A stretch of 64,000 bases of DNA from Klebsiella pneumoniae (GTDB lineage Bacteria > Myxococcota_A > UBA796 > SXON01), in assembly GCA_945861635.1 (NCBI GenBank), contig CAMAWH010000026.1, positions 1 through 64,000 on the forward strand, in the 5' to 3' direction. Made by a program: the position numbers and the translations under genes. A model generated the notes under the pieces. The model was not told where the DNA came from. It saw nothing but the letters and a program-made list of their open reading frames with translations, and did not search any database. This document shows positions 8,699-17,323 of the stretch, piece by piece (positions within the stretch are counted from its first letter, which is position 1; each line of letters begins with the position of its first letter).

Positions 8699-9984
8699 GC
8701 GCGGACGGCGCCGCGGTGCTGGTCGTGGAAGATGAGCGATTGGTCGCGCGCGACCTGCAGCGCTCGCTGATCCGGTTCGGCTACCACGTGCCGCTCACGG
8801 TGGCGTCCGCAGAGGAGGCCGTGACCGCCTGCATGGACGCCTGCCCGGCGCTGGTTTTGGTCGATATTCACCTCAAAGGCAGCGTAGACGGCATCGCGCT
8901 TGGCCATCGTCTGCGGGACGAATTCGATATTCCCTTCGTGTACCTCACGGCGTTCGCGGACGAAGAAACGGTGGCGCGCGCCCGAGGGACGAACCCGGGT
9001 GGCTACCTGCTGAAGCCCATCAACCACGACGAAATGCGGATCGCCATCGAAGTCGCGATCCACCGTCACGCGGCCGACCGCCGCGTGCGGGCTCGGGAGC
9101 GGTGGGCGCGCAGCATCCTCGACGCCGCCGGTGACGGCATCATCGTTGTCGATCGAGATGGCACCTTCGAGGTGTTCAATGAGAGTGCCCGGCGCATCGT
9201 CGGTCTCGGCCCGGCGGACGTGCCCCAGCGCGATTGGGCCGCGCATTTTGGGCTGCACCATCTCGACGGCGTCACGCTTTTCGAGGGCTCCGACCTGCCA
9301 CTCGCGCGCGCGCTCCGGGGAGAGTCGACCGATCGCGTCGATGTCATCGTGCGCAACGCTGCGGTGCCCGACGGGGTGTGTGTGAGCGCCACAGGCCGGC
9401 CGATGCGAGACGCAAACGGAGAAATCACGGGGGCGATAGTCACGCTGCGCGACATCACTGCGCTTCGTCGAACGCAGGAGCGCCTGGCGACGCTTGCGAC
9501 GACCGACGGGTTGACCGGCCTCGGCAACCACCGCGCGCTGCACGAGCGCCTCGCTCGAGCGGCGGCCACCGTTTCGGAAGCCACCCCTGGGTTCGCCCTC
9601 GCGCTCCTTGATGTAGATGGGTTGAAGGAGCTCAACGACCGCTTCGGCCACCCCGCAGGGGACGCGGTGCTTGCGCAAATCGCGGAAGTGATTCGGCGAA
9701 ACGTGCGCCGCCTCGATTACGCGGCCCGCTACGGGGGAGACGAATTCTGTGTGCTCTTCACCGACACAGACGAGGACGCAGCGGTGATCTTCGCGGAGCG
9801 GCTGCGCGTCGCAATCGCCGCTCTGCCAAGCGCGATCCCGCTCACCGTGAGCATCGGCGTGTGTGGGTACCGGGCCGCCTTTGGTCACGATGGCACGGCG
9901 CTGTTGCAAGCAACGGACGAGGCGCTTTACCGAGCCAAACAAAGCGGGAAGAATTGCGTCGCGCGGAGCATCGCGATTCCGTAG
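8695..9984 (+). CDS. response regulator diguanylate cyclase (REC-PAS-GGDEF)
   Basis: 429-residue cytoplasmic output protein that should make cyclic di-GMP from two GTP. The receiver domain (about 6-120) has the acidic pair Glu12/Asp13, phosphoacceptor Asp57, Thr85 and Lys107. A PAS domain follows (about 130-265: ILDAAGDGIIVVDRDG). The GGDEF domain (about 275-425) has an intact catalytic GGDEF (347-351) and an intact inhibitory I-site RRLD (338-341), so product feedback is expected. It overlaps the kinase gene by 4 bp, which supports activation by that kinase through Asp57. Together with the beta-helix lipoprotein this makes a three-gene sensing operon. Confidence 0.95.
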   Translation: MSADGAAVLVVEDERLVARDLQRSLIRFGYHVPLTVASAEEAVTACMDACPALVLVDIHLKGSVDGIALGHRLRDEFDIPFVYLTAFADEETVARARGTNPGGYLLKPINHDEMRIAIEVAIHRHAADRRVRARERWARSILDAAGDGIIVVDRDGTFEVFNESARRIVGLGPADVPQRDWAAHFGLHHLDGVTLFEGSDLPLARALRGESTDRVDVIVRNAAVPDGVCVSATGRPMRDANGEITGAIVTLRDITALRRTQERLATLATTDGLTGLGNHRALHERLARAAATVSEATPGFALALLDVDGLKELNDRFGHPAGDAVLAQIAEVIRRNVRRLDYAARYGGDEFCVLFTDTDEDAAVIFAERLRVAIAALPSAIPLTVSIGVCGYRAAFGHDGTALLQATDEALYRAKQSGKNCVARSIAIP

Positions 9985-10044
9985 GCGGGTGGCAGCGGCT
10001 GACTATCGCACCGCACGCAACGTATCCAGCGGCGAGCGCGGCGC

Positions 10045-11817
10045 CTACGCAACCCCCGACTCCCGCCTTCGCCCCGCCAACACCGCTGCCAACCCCGATA
10101 ACAGCGCACCAACGTTCGCGCCGCCCGCCCCGTCACACGCCCCACAGCCGCCACGGTAGGGGTCGTCGTCCACGTTGCCACCCACGTCCTCACCCCCGCC
10201 ACCGCTGCCGGTGTCGGCAACCGTGTCGGCGCTCGCCGTGTCAGAGTCCGCCTCCCCAGTATCGAGATACCCCGTATCCTCCGTTCCCGTGTCCACCGGA
10301 ACCTCGTCATCCGCGAGCACATCCTCGACCCACCCAATCGTATCCGCTGCCGTGTAGCGGTTCCCAAACGCCGCCATCCATGCATCGTCCACGTCTTCCG
10401 TTGACGCGGTAACCAGCAGGTCCCCGGTGATGGGGCTGGCATACAGCAGGTCGAGGTGCGAGAGATCGACCACCTTGGTTTCACCGACCTTGGCACCGCG
10501 CTTGGTGAGTGCCGACCCGTCCGTTGCGCTGGTGACAAATACCAGACCGTCACTCTCCCCGCTGACTTCGCCAAGGATCAGCGCCCCACTGGCCAGCCCT
10601 TGCGCTTCTTCCTGCGTGATCCCCTCGGACATCAATCCGTCCGCCACCAGCGCCGCGACCATCTGTGACCACATCGACTTGGTTGCGGAGGCCATGTCCT
10701 GCCATGCACCGCCGAATTCGCTCGCCAGATAGTCGTCCGTGCCATTGGGCATCACGGCGTTGTTTCCCGCAAGGAGAAAGATCTCAACCGCGGGATCGAC
10801 CCCCGCTTTGGCGAGGTGCTCCAACAGGTTGCCGCCATCGGCGATTGTCTCGTCGATGCCTGCTGAGATCGTATAGTACCCGATGCCTCCCTCATAGGTG
10901 CTGTACCAGTCCTGCTGCAAGGAGTAGACCCCGAGCGACGCACTCTCTCCCGGGAGCTCATAGTCGGTTTGCCGGGCGAGAAGCTGGCGTTGACCGGGAA
11001 ACAGGTCTCCTCCGTCGGACAGAAAGTCCTGTGTGCTCAGATCGGTCGTATACGGGTAGCCTGTACCGTATGGGTAATACACACCCCACGACGAGGGTGA
11101 AAATGCCTCATCCCAATTCAGCGATAGATAGTTGCCGTCCGGCCACCGAAACGCGGTGTCGATTCCGCCCAGAGGTGTCGCGATGAAGACGGCCCGGCGT
11201 ACATCTCCGCGGTACTGGGTGCCCACGGACTCATACGTGTCGTTTTCCCACTCGGTGGCGCTGCTGTGGGAGAGGTAGATCGCGCTCGCGATGCCGCCCT
11301 TGGAGTGGGAAACGAGGTCAACCTGGGCCGCACCGGTGCGCACCCGAATGCGCGCAATCGCGTTCGCTATCAGCTCCGCCTGTTGAAAAACATCGCCGTG
11401 AGGATGCGCGAACGTAAGCGCATACACAGGGCGATTGAGGAGATCGAAGTGTGTCGACATCACGACGAATCCGCGACTCGCATTATCTCCCGCCCCTGGG
11501 ACAAACAGGATGGGCGTTCCGGATGCGAGCGCCGACGAGGGCCCAACATGCAGGAGGGAAAGCGACGTGTGCGGGCTCGGCGATCCGAAACAGGTTGCGA
11601 TGTAGGGCGCGTACGAGGCGTCGTCCGGCCACTCCGTCGCCGAGTTGTATTCGCCCGCGGTGAACAGCGCGGAGTCGGGGTCTTTGAGGCGCTCGATGGA
11701 ACTCCAGATGCGGTATTCCCCGTCCAGCGTTTCGACCTCAACCCCTGTAAACGTCTTTTCCGGCTTCGTCGCATCGAAGCCGGACGTCGCGAACGCAAGC
11801 GCCATGAGTGCAATCAT
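10045..11817 (-). CDS. exported lipase/esterase (alpha/beta hydrolase) with MYXO-CTERM-like tail
   Basis: 590-residue secreted hydrolase. It has a short signal peptide (MIALMALAFA-TSG), then a lipase domain with the oxyanion region ILFVPGAGDN (103-112) and the nucleophile elbow VSHSKGG (Ser172), similar to bacterial triacylglycerol lipases of the EstA/lipase class 2 type. A long Asp/Thr/Glu/Ser-rich linker follows, and the C-terminus is GGCGACDGAGG, a hydrophobic stretch, then AGRRRES: the layout of MYXO-CTERM sorting signals, which anchor proteins to the cell surface after cleavage near the Cys. It is the last gene of the PHA operon, overlapping the preceding hydrolase by 4 bp (ATGA). Polyester or lipid breakdown outside the cell is inferred. 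Confidence 0.85.
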   Translation of the reverse strand: MIALMALAFATSGFDATKPEKTFTGVEVETLDGEYRIWSSIERLKDPDSALFTAGEYNSATEWPDDASYAPYIATCFGSPSPHTSLSLLHVGPSSALASGTPILFVPGAGDNASRGFVVMSTHFDLLNRPVYALTFAHPHGDVFQQAELIANAIARIRVRTGAAQVDLVSHSKGGIASAIYLSHSSATEWENDTYESVGTQYRGDVRRAVFIATPLGGIDTAFRWPDGNYLSLNWDEAFSPSSWGVYYPYGTGYPYTTDLSTQDFLSDGGDLFPGQRQLLARQTDYELPGESASLGVYSLQQDWYSTYEGGIGYYTISAGIDETIADGGNLLEHLAKAGVDPAVEIFLLAGNNAVMPNGTDDYLASEFGGAWQDMASATKSMWSQMVAALVADGLMSEGITQEEAQGLASGALILGEVSGESDGLVFVTSATDGSALTKRGAKVGETKVVDLSHLDLLYASPITGDLLVTASTEDVDDAWMAAFGNRYTAADTIGWVEDVLADDEVPVDTGTEDTGYLDTGEADSDTASADTVADTGSGGGGEDVGGNVDDDPYRGGCGACDGAGGANVGALLSGLAAVLAGRRRESGVA

Positions 11818-12737
11818 TTCAAAAACTCCTCGACCGCGCGATTGAACGCGTCGGGCGCATCGTGGTAAACCGTGTGGCCTGCGCCGGGGATCATGACCAG
11901 CCTCGAACGTGGAATCGCGCGATGCGCAGCATCAGCAATGGCCTGGGTTCGACCGCCGGTGAACACCGGGTTGGGAATCATCCGATCGTCGGTTCCGAAG
12001 ACGATCAGGGTGGGCGCCGTCACTTCCGCAGCGCGGTCGATCACGAGGTGATCGAGCATGCCCGCGATGGACCTCGACACGGCCACCGACGTACCCCCGA
12101 AGCGCTCGGACCTTCCCAACTGAACGCGCTCACGGATGAGTCTTTCTACGCCATCGTCGGTCTTGTTGAACACCATCGTCGTGAAGTTGGCGCGGACCTG
12201 CTCCTCACTGGCCTCCGACGCGCGACCCTCCGTCCAGAACTCGCGCATGAACCGAGCCGCCCCTGTCGAGAATCGCTCATAGCCCGCGGGGGCCGCGAGC
12301 ACGAGCCTGTCTACACGATCGGGGTGGTTGATCGCGAGCCAAGTCGCGATCTGTCCACCCATGGAGTGGCCGATGACCGATGCGCTTGTGAGTCCGACAT
12401 CCCCCATCCAGTCGCTGACGACGTCGGCGTACCAAGGGGGTGTACACGGCGCGTCCGGCCGCTCTGAGGCACCGTAGCCAGGCAGATCGAGCGCGAGCAC
12501 GCGATGGTGCTTCGACAGTTCGGCGAATTGGTACTCCCAGAACCCCATGTACGAGGAAAGCCCGTGGATGAGCACCACCGGCGAGCCTTCACCGCCGCTG
12601 TCAACGTAGGCGATATCGACGTCCTGAATCGTCGTGTGCTGGACCGGGAGCGGCACCCACAGCTCGTCGGGCGTGATCGGGCCGAGCGCAGCGTATTTGG
12701 GGGAGCATGCAAGCGCGAGGAAGAATGCGGGAAGCAT
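11814..12737 (-). CDS. lipoprotein alpha/beta hydrolase
   Basis: 307 residues. Lipobox LALAC at Cys11, so anchored in a membrane outside the cytoplasm. Classical alpha/beta hydrolase features: oxyanion HG (VVLIHGL, 54-60), nucleophile GHSMGG (Ser125), acid residue in FGTDDRMIPN and catalytic His in PGAGHTV. The cap region is short. Related proteins include C-C hydrolases, esterases and polymer-degrading enzymes, so the substrate cannot be fixed. It is translationally coupled on both sides (TGATG with the barrel gene, ATGA with the next lipase). Location in a PHA operon suggests ester or short polyester substrates, which is inference. Confidence 0.88.
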   Translation of the reverse strand: MLPAFFLALACSPKYAALGPITPDELWVPLPVQHTTIQDVDIAYVDSGGEGSPVVLIHGLSSYMGFWEYQFAELSKHHRVLALDLPGYGASERPDAPCTPPWYADVVSDWMGDVGLTSASVIGHSMGGQIATWLAINHPDRVDRLVLAAPAGYERFSTGAARFMREFWTEGRASEASEEQVRANFTTMVFNKTDDGVERLIRERVQLGRSERFGGTSVAVSRSIAGMLDHLVIDRAAEVTAPTLIVFGTDDRMIPNPVFTGGRTQAIADAAHRAIPRSRLVMIPGAGHTVYHDAPDAFNRAVEEFLK

Positions 12738-14236
12738 CAGATCACCAACCAGTCGAGCGCGACAAACGCAGTCCAGGGATTTTCGAGGAGAGAACTGCCT
12801 ATTACCGTACCGGCGTGCACGCCGACGGTGAGGAGCGGAAGGGGGGTCGCGACGATGCGGCCATTCACTTCGGTGCCAAGCGTATCGCCCTGGCCGTTTC
12901 GCGCGTGTCCACCCCCCACGCCAACGGTGACACGGTTGGGAAGGGCGTCGTAGGCAACCCCGCCGGTGAATGCGAACAGTCCCCTGCCCGCGCCGGACAC
13001 GTCATACACGATGGCGGACTGACGGTTGATCGCCCCGACATCCGGAAACAGCAGATAGCATCCGTGTGTCGCGTGCACGGCTCCGGCAATGCCATAGCTG
13101 TTGCCGGTAATGACGCCGGTGTACTGATCGTCCCGCGCGTCATCTCCCGACGCCCAAAGGGCCTCGGCCCGCAGAATACTCCCCTTCCCCGACGCAAAGC
13201 GCCACCGCACCTCCCCATCCACGAGGGCCCCCGTCACGGCGCGATCACGCAAGCCGGTAAGGTAGACGCGACCCACATTTCCAGCCGCCAATCCGGTGAT
13301 TCCGAACGGACCCATGTCAAGTCCGCGATTGTAGCCACCGTCGATCACCACCCAGCTCAGGTCGGCAAAGGCGTCGGGGAAGGGTTGGGTGTCGTCCGCG
13401 CGATAGTCAAGCCGCGGTCCGCCCTGAAGTTCCGACAACGAGCTGGTCGGACCGACGCCGAGCAGGCCCCCGAGCCCGGCGGAACGGTCACGCAGGTACC
13501 AGACATGGATCCCGATTCGCATCGCATACGCCGGGGCGTACTCCGCGTCCGCCATGAACAGTGTTGCATCATCCCCGTCGGAAAAACCCAACTCATAGAG
13601 CGTGTAGCCGCCGGCGCGGAGGCGCACGGCATCGTCGGCCAGCTTTGCATAGGCCGTGATTCCTGCCGCTTCACTGCCCCAAAACATCAAGCGACCGCCA
13701 CTCCGCAAGAGGTCATCGGGACGGGCCGTCGAGGGGTCCTGCGCGCCGTCTCCCACGAACTGCAGGCCGGTGACGACGTCGAGCCCCTTGAGCACGTTGA
13801 ATCGCGCCGCCAGCCGACGTGTTTGGAGGTTGACCTGATCGGCCCCAAACCCGCCGCCCGTGTTGCCGCCGGTTCCGTACGAGCTGTCTCCAAACGCAAA
13901 GTCGATTTCAAACGCTGCTTCCAGCGTTGCTCGGCCAGAAAGCAGCGGGGGCGCATAGGCAAAAAAGGCGCCGACGCGCTCTTCGGTCCATGCACCGGCG
14001 TCACGGTCGGTCGTTGTAGAATTTGTTCCACCCAGCGTACCCACAATTTGCCCGTTCACGAGCGGATTTGTGGTGTTCACATTGGAGGTAGTCGCGCGGG
14101 CATCCACCACGCCGAGGAAGCGCAGCCCGGCGGTGGGTTCGGTTGCGACGGGGCGCACCTCAGCGCGGCGCGACTCCGGCGGCGCCACAAGATCCTGCGC
14201 GAGCGCGGGGGTGAAGGGAAGGAGAGTGACCAACAC
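12737..14236 (-). CDS. outer-membrane beta-barrel protein (porin / alginate-export-like)
   Basis: 499 residues starting at GTG 14236, which overlaps the upstream stop by one base. Signal peptide LLPFTPALA-QDLV is cleaved before the mature protein. The rest is a repeated pattern of alternating hydrophobic/polar strands of about ten residues separated by Gly/Asp-rich turns, with aromatic girdle residues and a final hydrophobic strand (AFVALDWLVI), as in 16-18 strand outer-membrane channels. Stretches like MFWGSEAAGITAYAK resemble the alginate-export/OprB-type group. In this operon it may import oligomers or acids released by the exported hydrolases. Family assignment is by pattern only. Confidence 0.75.
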   Translation of the reverse strand: MLVTLLPFTPALAQDLVAPPESRRAEVRPVATEPTAGLRFLGVVDARATTSNVNTTNPLVNGQIVGTLGGTNSTTTDRDAGAWTEERVGAFFAYAPPLLSGRATLEAAFEIDFAFGDSSYGTGGNTGGGFGADQVNLQTRRLAARFNVLKGLDVVTGLQFVGDGAQDPSTARPDDLLRSGGRLMFWGSEAAGITAYAKLADDAVRLRAGGYTLYELGFSDGDDATLFMADAEYAPAYAMRIGIHVWYLRDRSAGLGGLLGVGPTSSLSELQGGPRLDYRADDTQPFPDAFADLSWVVIDGGYNRGLDMGPFGITGLAAGNVGRVYLTGLRDRAVTGALVDGEVRWRFASGKGSILRAEALWASGDDARDDQYTGVITGNSYGIAGAVHATHGCYLLFPDVGAINRQSAIVYDVSGAGRGLFAFTGGVAYDALPNRVTVGVGGGHARNGQGDTLGTEVNGRIVATPLPLLTVGVHAGTVIGSSLLENPWTAFVALDWLVI

Positions 14237-14784
14237 TATTGCCGCCGGTAGGTCTGCACATTGACCCCTGGTTCGATTTGCGGGCCAGAGGTACTGCCAA
14301 AGCCAGCGCTTGGGGTCGGTGGCACGTACCCATAATCGGGTTCGGTGATCACGACCTCATAGGTGAGGGTATCGCCGTCGACCCGATAGATGCCGTGAGA
14401 AACTGCATTCGACGGCGTGGACTGGGTGAGCGCGATGGCCCCGGGGGAGGTTGAATCATCGGTCGACCACGTTCCCTTGAAGGTCGTCGTGGCGTGGTCG
14501 GTGTCGATCGCGTGCGCCGTGTACGAACCGTTGCTCGCAAAGGTAGCGTCGAGGCTGAGGAAGTAGGGAGCGAACAGGTCGGAGAGGTCCGCGCCCGACG
14601 ACGTCCACGTGCCCGCCAGCGCGGCGTCCGCGTCACCATCGGCGTCACCATCCGCGTCACCATCCGCGTCACTGTCGGCATCCGTGTCCGAATCCGCGTC
14701 CGCCTTGGCGCCCGAATCCACGAGGAGGATGCCGGTTTCACCCACGTCATCCGGGAGACATGCGAGCAGCAGCAGGACGATCAT
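14236..14784 (-). CDS. small lipoprotein with Asp/Ala repeat linker
   Basis: 182 residues from the ATG at 14784, which overlaps the ligase stop (ATGA); an upstream ATG at 14796 would add MGVR and give a basic n-region. The signal is minimal (MIVLLLLAC). It is followed by an Asp-Ala/Asp-Gly repeat linker encoded by a 12-bp minisatellite, then a compact ~120-residue domain (AALAGTWTSSGADLSDLF … TTTFKGTWSTDD) that resembles lipocalin-like or copper-resistance NlpE-like strands in its GTW motifs, without a firm match. Function unknown; in context it is a surface-exposed partner of the barrel protein and hydrolases. Confidence 0.8.
   Translation of the reverse strand: MIVLLLLACLPDDVGETGILLVDSGAKADADSDTDADSDADGDADGDADGDADAALAGTWTSSGADLSDLFAPYFLSLDATFASNGSYTAHAIDTDHATTTFKGTWSTDDSTSPGAIALTQSTPSNAVSHGIYRVDGDTLTYEVVITEPDYGYVPPTPSAGFGSTSGPQIEPGVNVQTYRRQ
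14630..14677. repeat. 12-bp minisatellite (4 copies) in Asp-Ala linker
   Basis: Four 12-bp units (GCGTCACCATCS type) at 14630, 14642, 14654 and 14666, the last one degenerate. They encode (DGDA)n in the lipoprotein linker on the minus strand. The unit is a multiple of three, so copy-number change lengthens the linker without breaking the frame. Confidence 0.9.
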
Positions 14785-16262
14785 GCGCACTCCCATGCCC
14801 GCAGCGCGGGACGGTCGACCTTGCCGGAGGCGGTACGGGGAAGCGCGGGAAGGATCGCAATCTCCTTCGGAAGCTTGAACCGTGCGAGTTTTCCGTTCAG
14901 GAACGCATGCACCGCTGCGGCGTCGAGTTGGGTACCGGCGGCCGGCTCCACGAACGCACGCCCAACTTCTCCCCATCGGGCATCGGGCACTCCAATCACC
15001 GCGGCCAGCGCAACGCCGGGACAGGCCTGCAATACCGCCTCGACCTCTGGCGGATACACATTCTCGCCCCCCGACTTGTACATCTCCTTGATCCGTCCGC
15101 GAACCGTATAGTATCCTTCTGCGTCTCGCGAAAGCACATCCCCCGTGTGGAACCAGCCTTGTTGGATGGCCGCCGCCGTCGCGATGGGGTCGTTCCAGTA
15201 GCCTCCGCACACCGCGGGGCCGCCCAGGATCAGCTCTCCCGGCTCGTCTACCGCGCACTCACACCCATCGGATCGGACGATGCGCGCATCCATGTGAGGC
15301 GCGGGCAAGCCAACCGTTCCAGCTTTGCGCTCAACCTCCGTCGGCGGAAGAGAAAAACAGTTCGGGCCCACCTCAGTGAGGCCAAAACCCTGCCGCAATG
15401 GAATGTTGCGCGCATGGTAGATGTGATGGAGAGACGCTGGCAAAGCAGCGCCGCCTACCAACGCGTCACGCACGGAACTCAGATCGGCCGCGGCAAATTT
15501 CGGGTGGTCCGCAAGCATCTGAAACAGGGTCGGAACGCCCATCAAACACGAGATGTTTTGGCTGGCGATGAGGGAGAGGGCTTCTCCTGCGTCGAAGCCC
15601 GAGGTGAGCACGACTCTTCCGCCACGATGCAAAAGCGGGGTGGTCAGGCAGTTCAGCCCCCCGGTGTGGAACAACGGCGTGAAGGTGAGAGTGGCGTCCT
15701 GCGGCGTCAGATCGCACGCCAGCGTCGTGTTGATCGCGTTCCAATGCAACTGGCCGTGGGTTAGTAGTGCGCCCTTGGGTTTGCCCGTCGAGCCGGAGGT
15801 GTACATCAGGACCCAGGCGGCGTCCAACTCACTGCCAGGCCCAACGAATTCGTCCTCAGCGGGGCCGTCATCCAGGCAGTCCCCGCCGATCCGGTTGGCA
15901 TGTTCGGCACTGGAAAAAATAACGCACGGCGTACAGTGTTCGAGCTGCCAGCGCAGTTCGTCGTCGGCAAGGCGCCAATTCATCGGCAGCAGAATGGCCC
16001 CCAGATCCGCGCACGCAAACAACAGCGCCAACGTTTCACCGCGATTGTGGGCGAGCACAGCCACGCGGTCACCCGGGACGACACCCGCACGGTGGAGGCG
16101 GCCCGCCCACCGGCGCACGTCTGTGTGCAGCGCAGCATACGTCCAGCGTCGGCCGGTGGAGACGTCGTAGATCGCCTCCGCGTCCGGACGGAAACGGGCG
16201 TGCGCTGCCGGCCAGTTCGACGTGGCGCGTGGGGCTACCGTGGACCGTTCGCGCGCGCTCAC
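14781..16262 (-). CDS. acyl-CoA synthetase (AMP-forming)
   Basis: 493-residue ANL-superfamily ligase that activates a carboxylic acid to its CoA thioester using ATP. Key motifs: P-loop YTSGSTGKPKGALLTH, GFGLTEVGPN, hinge region YTVRGRIKEMYKSGGENVYPPEVE, and the catalytic C-terminal Lys in TASGKVDR. Length and the hinge sequence fit medium/long-chain acyl-CoA ligases of the FadD/MenE-like class. It starts with GTG 16262, overlapping the phaC stop by 4 bp (GTGA), so it is co-translated with the PHA synthase. The likely job is to make acyl- or hydroxyacyl-CoA for polymer synthesis or to recycle monomers. Exact chain length cannot be read from the sequence. Confidence 0.93.
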   Translation of the reverse strand: MSARERSTVAPRATSNWPAAHARFRPDAEAIYDVSTGRRWTYAALHTDVRRWAGRLHRAGVVPGDRVAVLAHNRGETLALLFACADLGAILLPMNWRLADDELRWQLEHCTPCVIFSSAEHANRIGGDCLDDGPAEDEFVGPGSELDAAWVLMYTSGSTGKPKGALLTHGQLHWNAINTTLACDLTPQDATLTFTPLFHTGGLNCLTTPLLHRGGRVVLTSGFDAGEALSLIASQNISCLMGVPTLFQMLADHPKFAAADLSSVRDALVGGAALPASLHHIYHARNIPLRQGFGLTEVGPNCFSLPPTEVERKAGTVGLPAPHMDARIVRSDGCECAVDEPGELILGGPAVCGGYWNDPIATAAAIQQGWFHTGDVLSRDAEGYYTVRGRIKEMYKSGGENVYPPEVEAVLQACPGVALAAVIGVPDARWGEVGRAFVEPAAGTQLDAAAVHAFLNGKLARFKLPKEIAILPALPRTASGKVDRPALRAWECA

Positions 16263-17323
16263 GGGCGCACGCTGCGGAAGAACGTGTCGAGCAACGGGTA
16301 GAAGGTGCGAGGACCCTCGGACCCCACGACGACGCCGATGTGGCCTGTGTCAAGCAGCGTCGTCGTCACCGGCCCGCTTACGACGTCCGTGAGCGGCAAC
16401 GCCGCCGCGGGCGGGGTGATGAAGTCGCGCGTGCAGGCGACAACGTGAACCGGGCAGCGGATAGCCTCCAGCCGCACGGCCTGCCCTCGAACACCCCACG
16501 TGCCGGCGAAGAGCCGATCCTCCTGATAGGCATTGCGAATAAACTCCCGCGCGAACGCACCGGTCATCGGTACGTTCTCTTCCAACCAACGCTCCCGCAC
16601 GAGCACACGCGCGAGCCTCCGCGGATCCCGTGCGGCCTCCTCAACCGCGATGTACTTCCGCCAGTTTCCCATCGGATCCAGCATCTTGAACGCGGGCTTC
16701 ATCACATCGACGGGGACGAGGCCGTCCGCGTCAATCGCCCGTTCGACATCCAATGCGCCGGCCGCGACGAAATCGCGAAACCGCCCGCCCTCCGAAAACT
16801 TCACCGGCGCGTTCAGCGCAACCAATCCTGCGAGTCGCTCGGGGTGCAACGCTGCATACATCGCGGCGAGCGTGCCGCCCATGCAGTAGCCGAGCATCAG
16901 TGCGTCTGCCGATGCCGCATGCCGGCAGATACGCAGCACGCTGCGATGCAGCAAGTCGTGCAGGGCATAGGCGACGTCCTCTCCGGCATCCTCCGCCGCC
17001 GGCACGCCCCAATCGATCAGATAGGTCGGATGCCCCCTGTGCGCCAATGCAGCCACAAGCGAGCGGCCCGGCTCCAGATCGAGGATGTATGCCCGGTTGA
17101 TCATGGACGGCACCAGGATGACCGGTGTCTTTTGGGCGGCCCCGACGGGTGCGTAGTACCGCACCTGGAGCTTGTCGTGGACGTGGATGATGCAGTGCGG
17201 CGTGAGCCCGACGGCCGGACGGGGCGCGCGCGCCAGAATCTCCATCCCGCGGCGCACTCGCAGCGCATCCCCCACACCGGGAACCCCGCCGAGCATCTCC
17301 ACCGCCGGATCGGGAGGCATCAT
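16259..17323 (-). CDS. phaC: class III polyhydroxyalkanoate synthase subunit PhaC (copy 1)
   Basis: 354 residues, the usual length for class III PhaC (about 355). It polymerises (R)-hydroxyacyl-CoA into polyhydroxyalkanoate on granules. The lipase-like box has the expected Cys in place of Ser (GYCMGG, Cys147), with Asp300 (ACTRDFITPP) and His328 (DTGHIG) completing the triad. Other family marks are P.(L/M)INR.YILDL.PG.S and DWG.P. I start at ATG 17323, which gives a 4-bp ATGA overlap with the second synthase; the longer frame up to 17629 lies over that gene and has no homology. Needs a PhaE partner, found two genes upstream. Confidence 0.95.
   Translation of the reverse strand: MMPPDPAVEMLGGVPGVGDALRVRRGMEILARAPRPAVGLTPHCIIHVHDKLQVRYYAPVGAAQKTPVILVPSMINRAYILDLEPGRSLVAALAHRGHPTYLIDWGVPAAEDAGEDVAYALHDLLHRSVLRICRHAASADALMLGYCMGGTLAAMYAALHPERLAGLVALNAPVKFSEGGRFRDFVAAGALDVERAIDADGLVPVDVMKPAFKMLDPMGNWRKYIAVEEAARDPRRLARVLVRERWLEENVPMTGAFAREFIRNAYQEDRLFAGTWGVRGQAVRLEAIRCPVHVVACTRDFITPPAAALPLTDVVSGPVTTTLLDTGHIGVVVGSEGPRTFYPLLDTFFRSVRP

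Noticed and set aside
8245..9942. 565-codon minus-strand ORF
   Set aside because: Antisense to the kinase end and the diguanylate cyclase, both with clear motifs; no domain in the antisense product.
12707..14251. 514-codon plus-strand ORF
   Set aside because: Antisense to the barrel gene, which has a signal peptide and overlaps fitting the operon.
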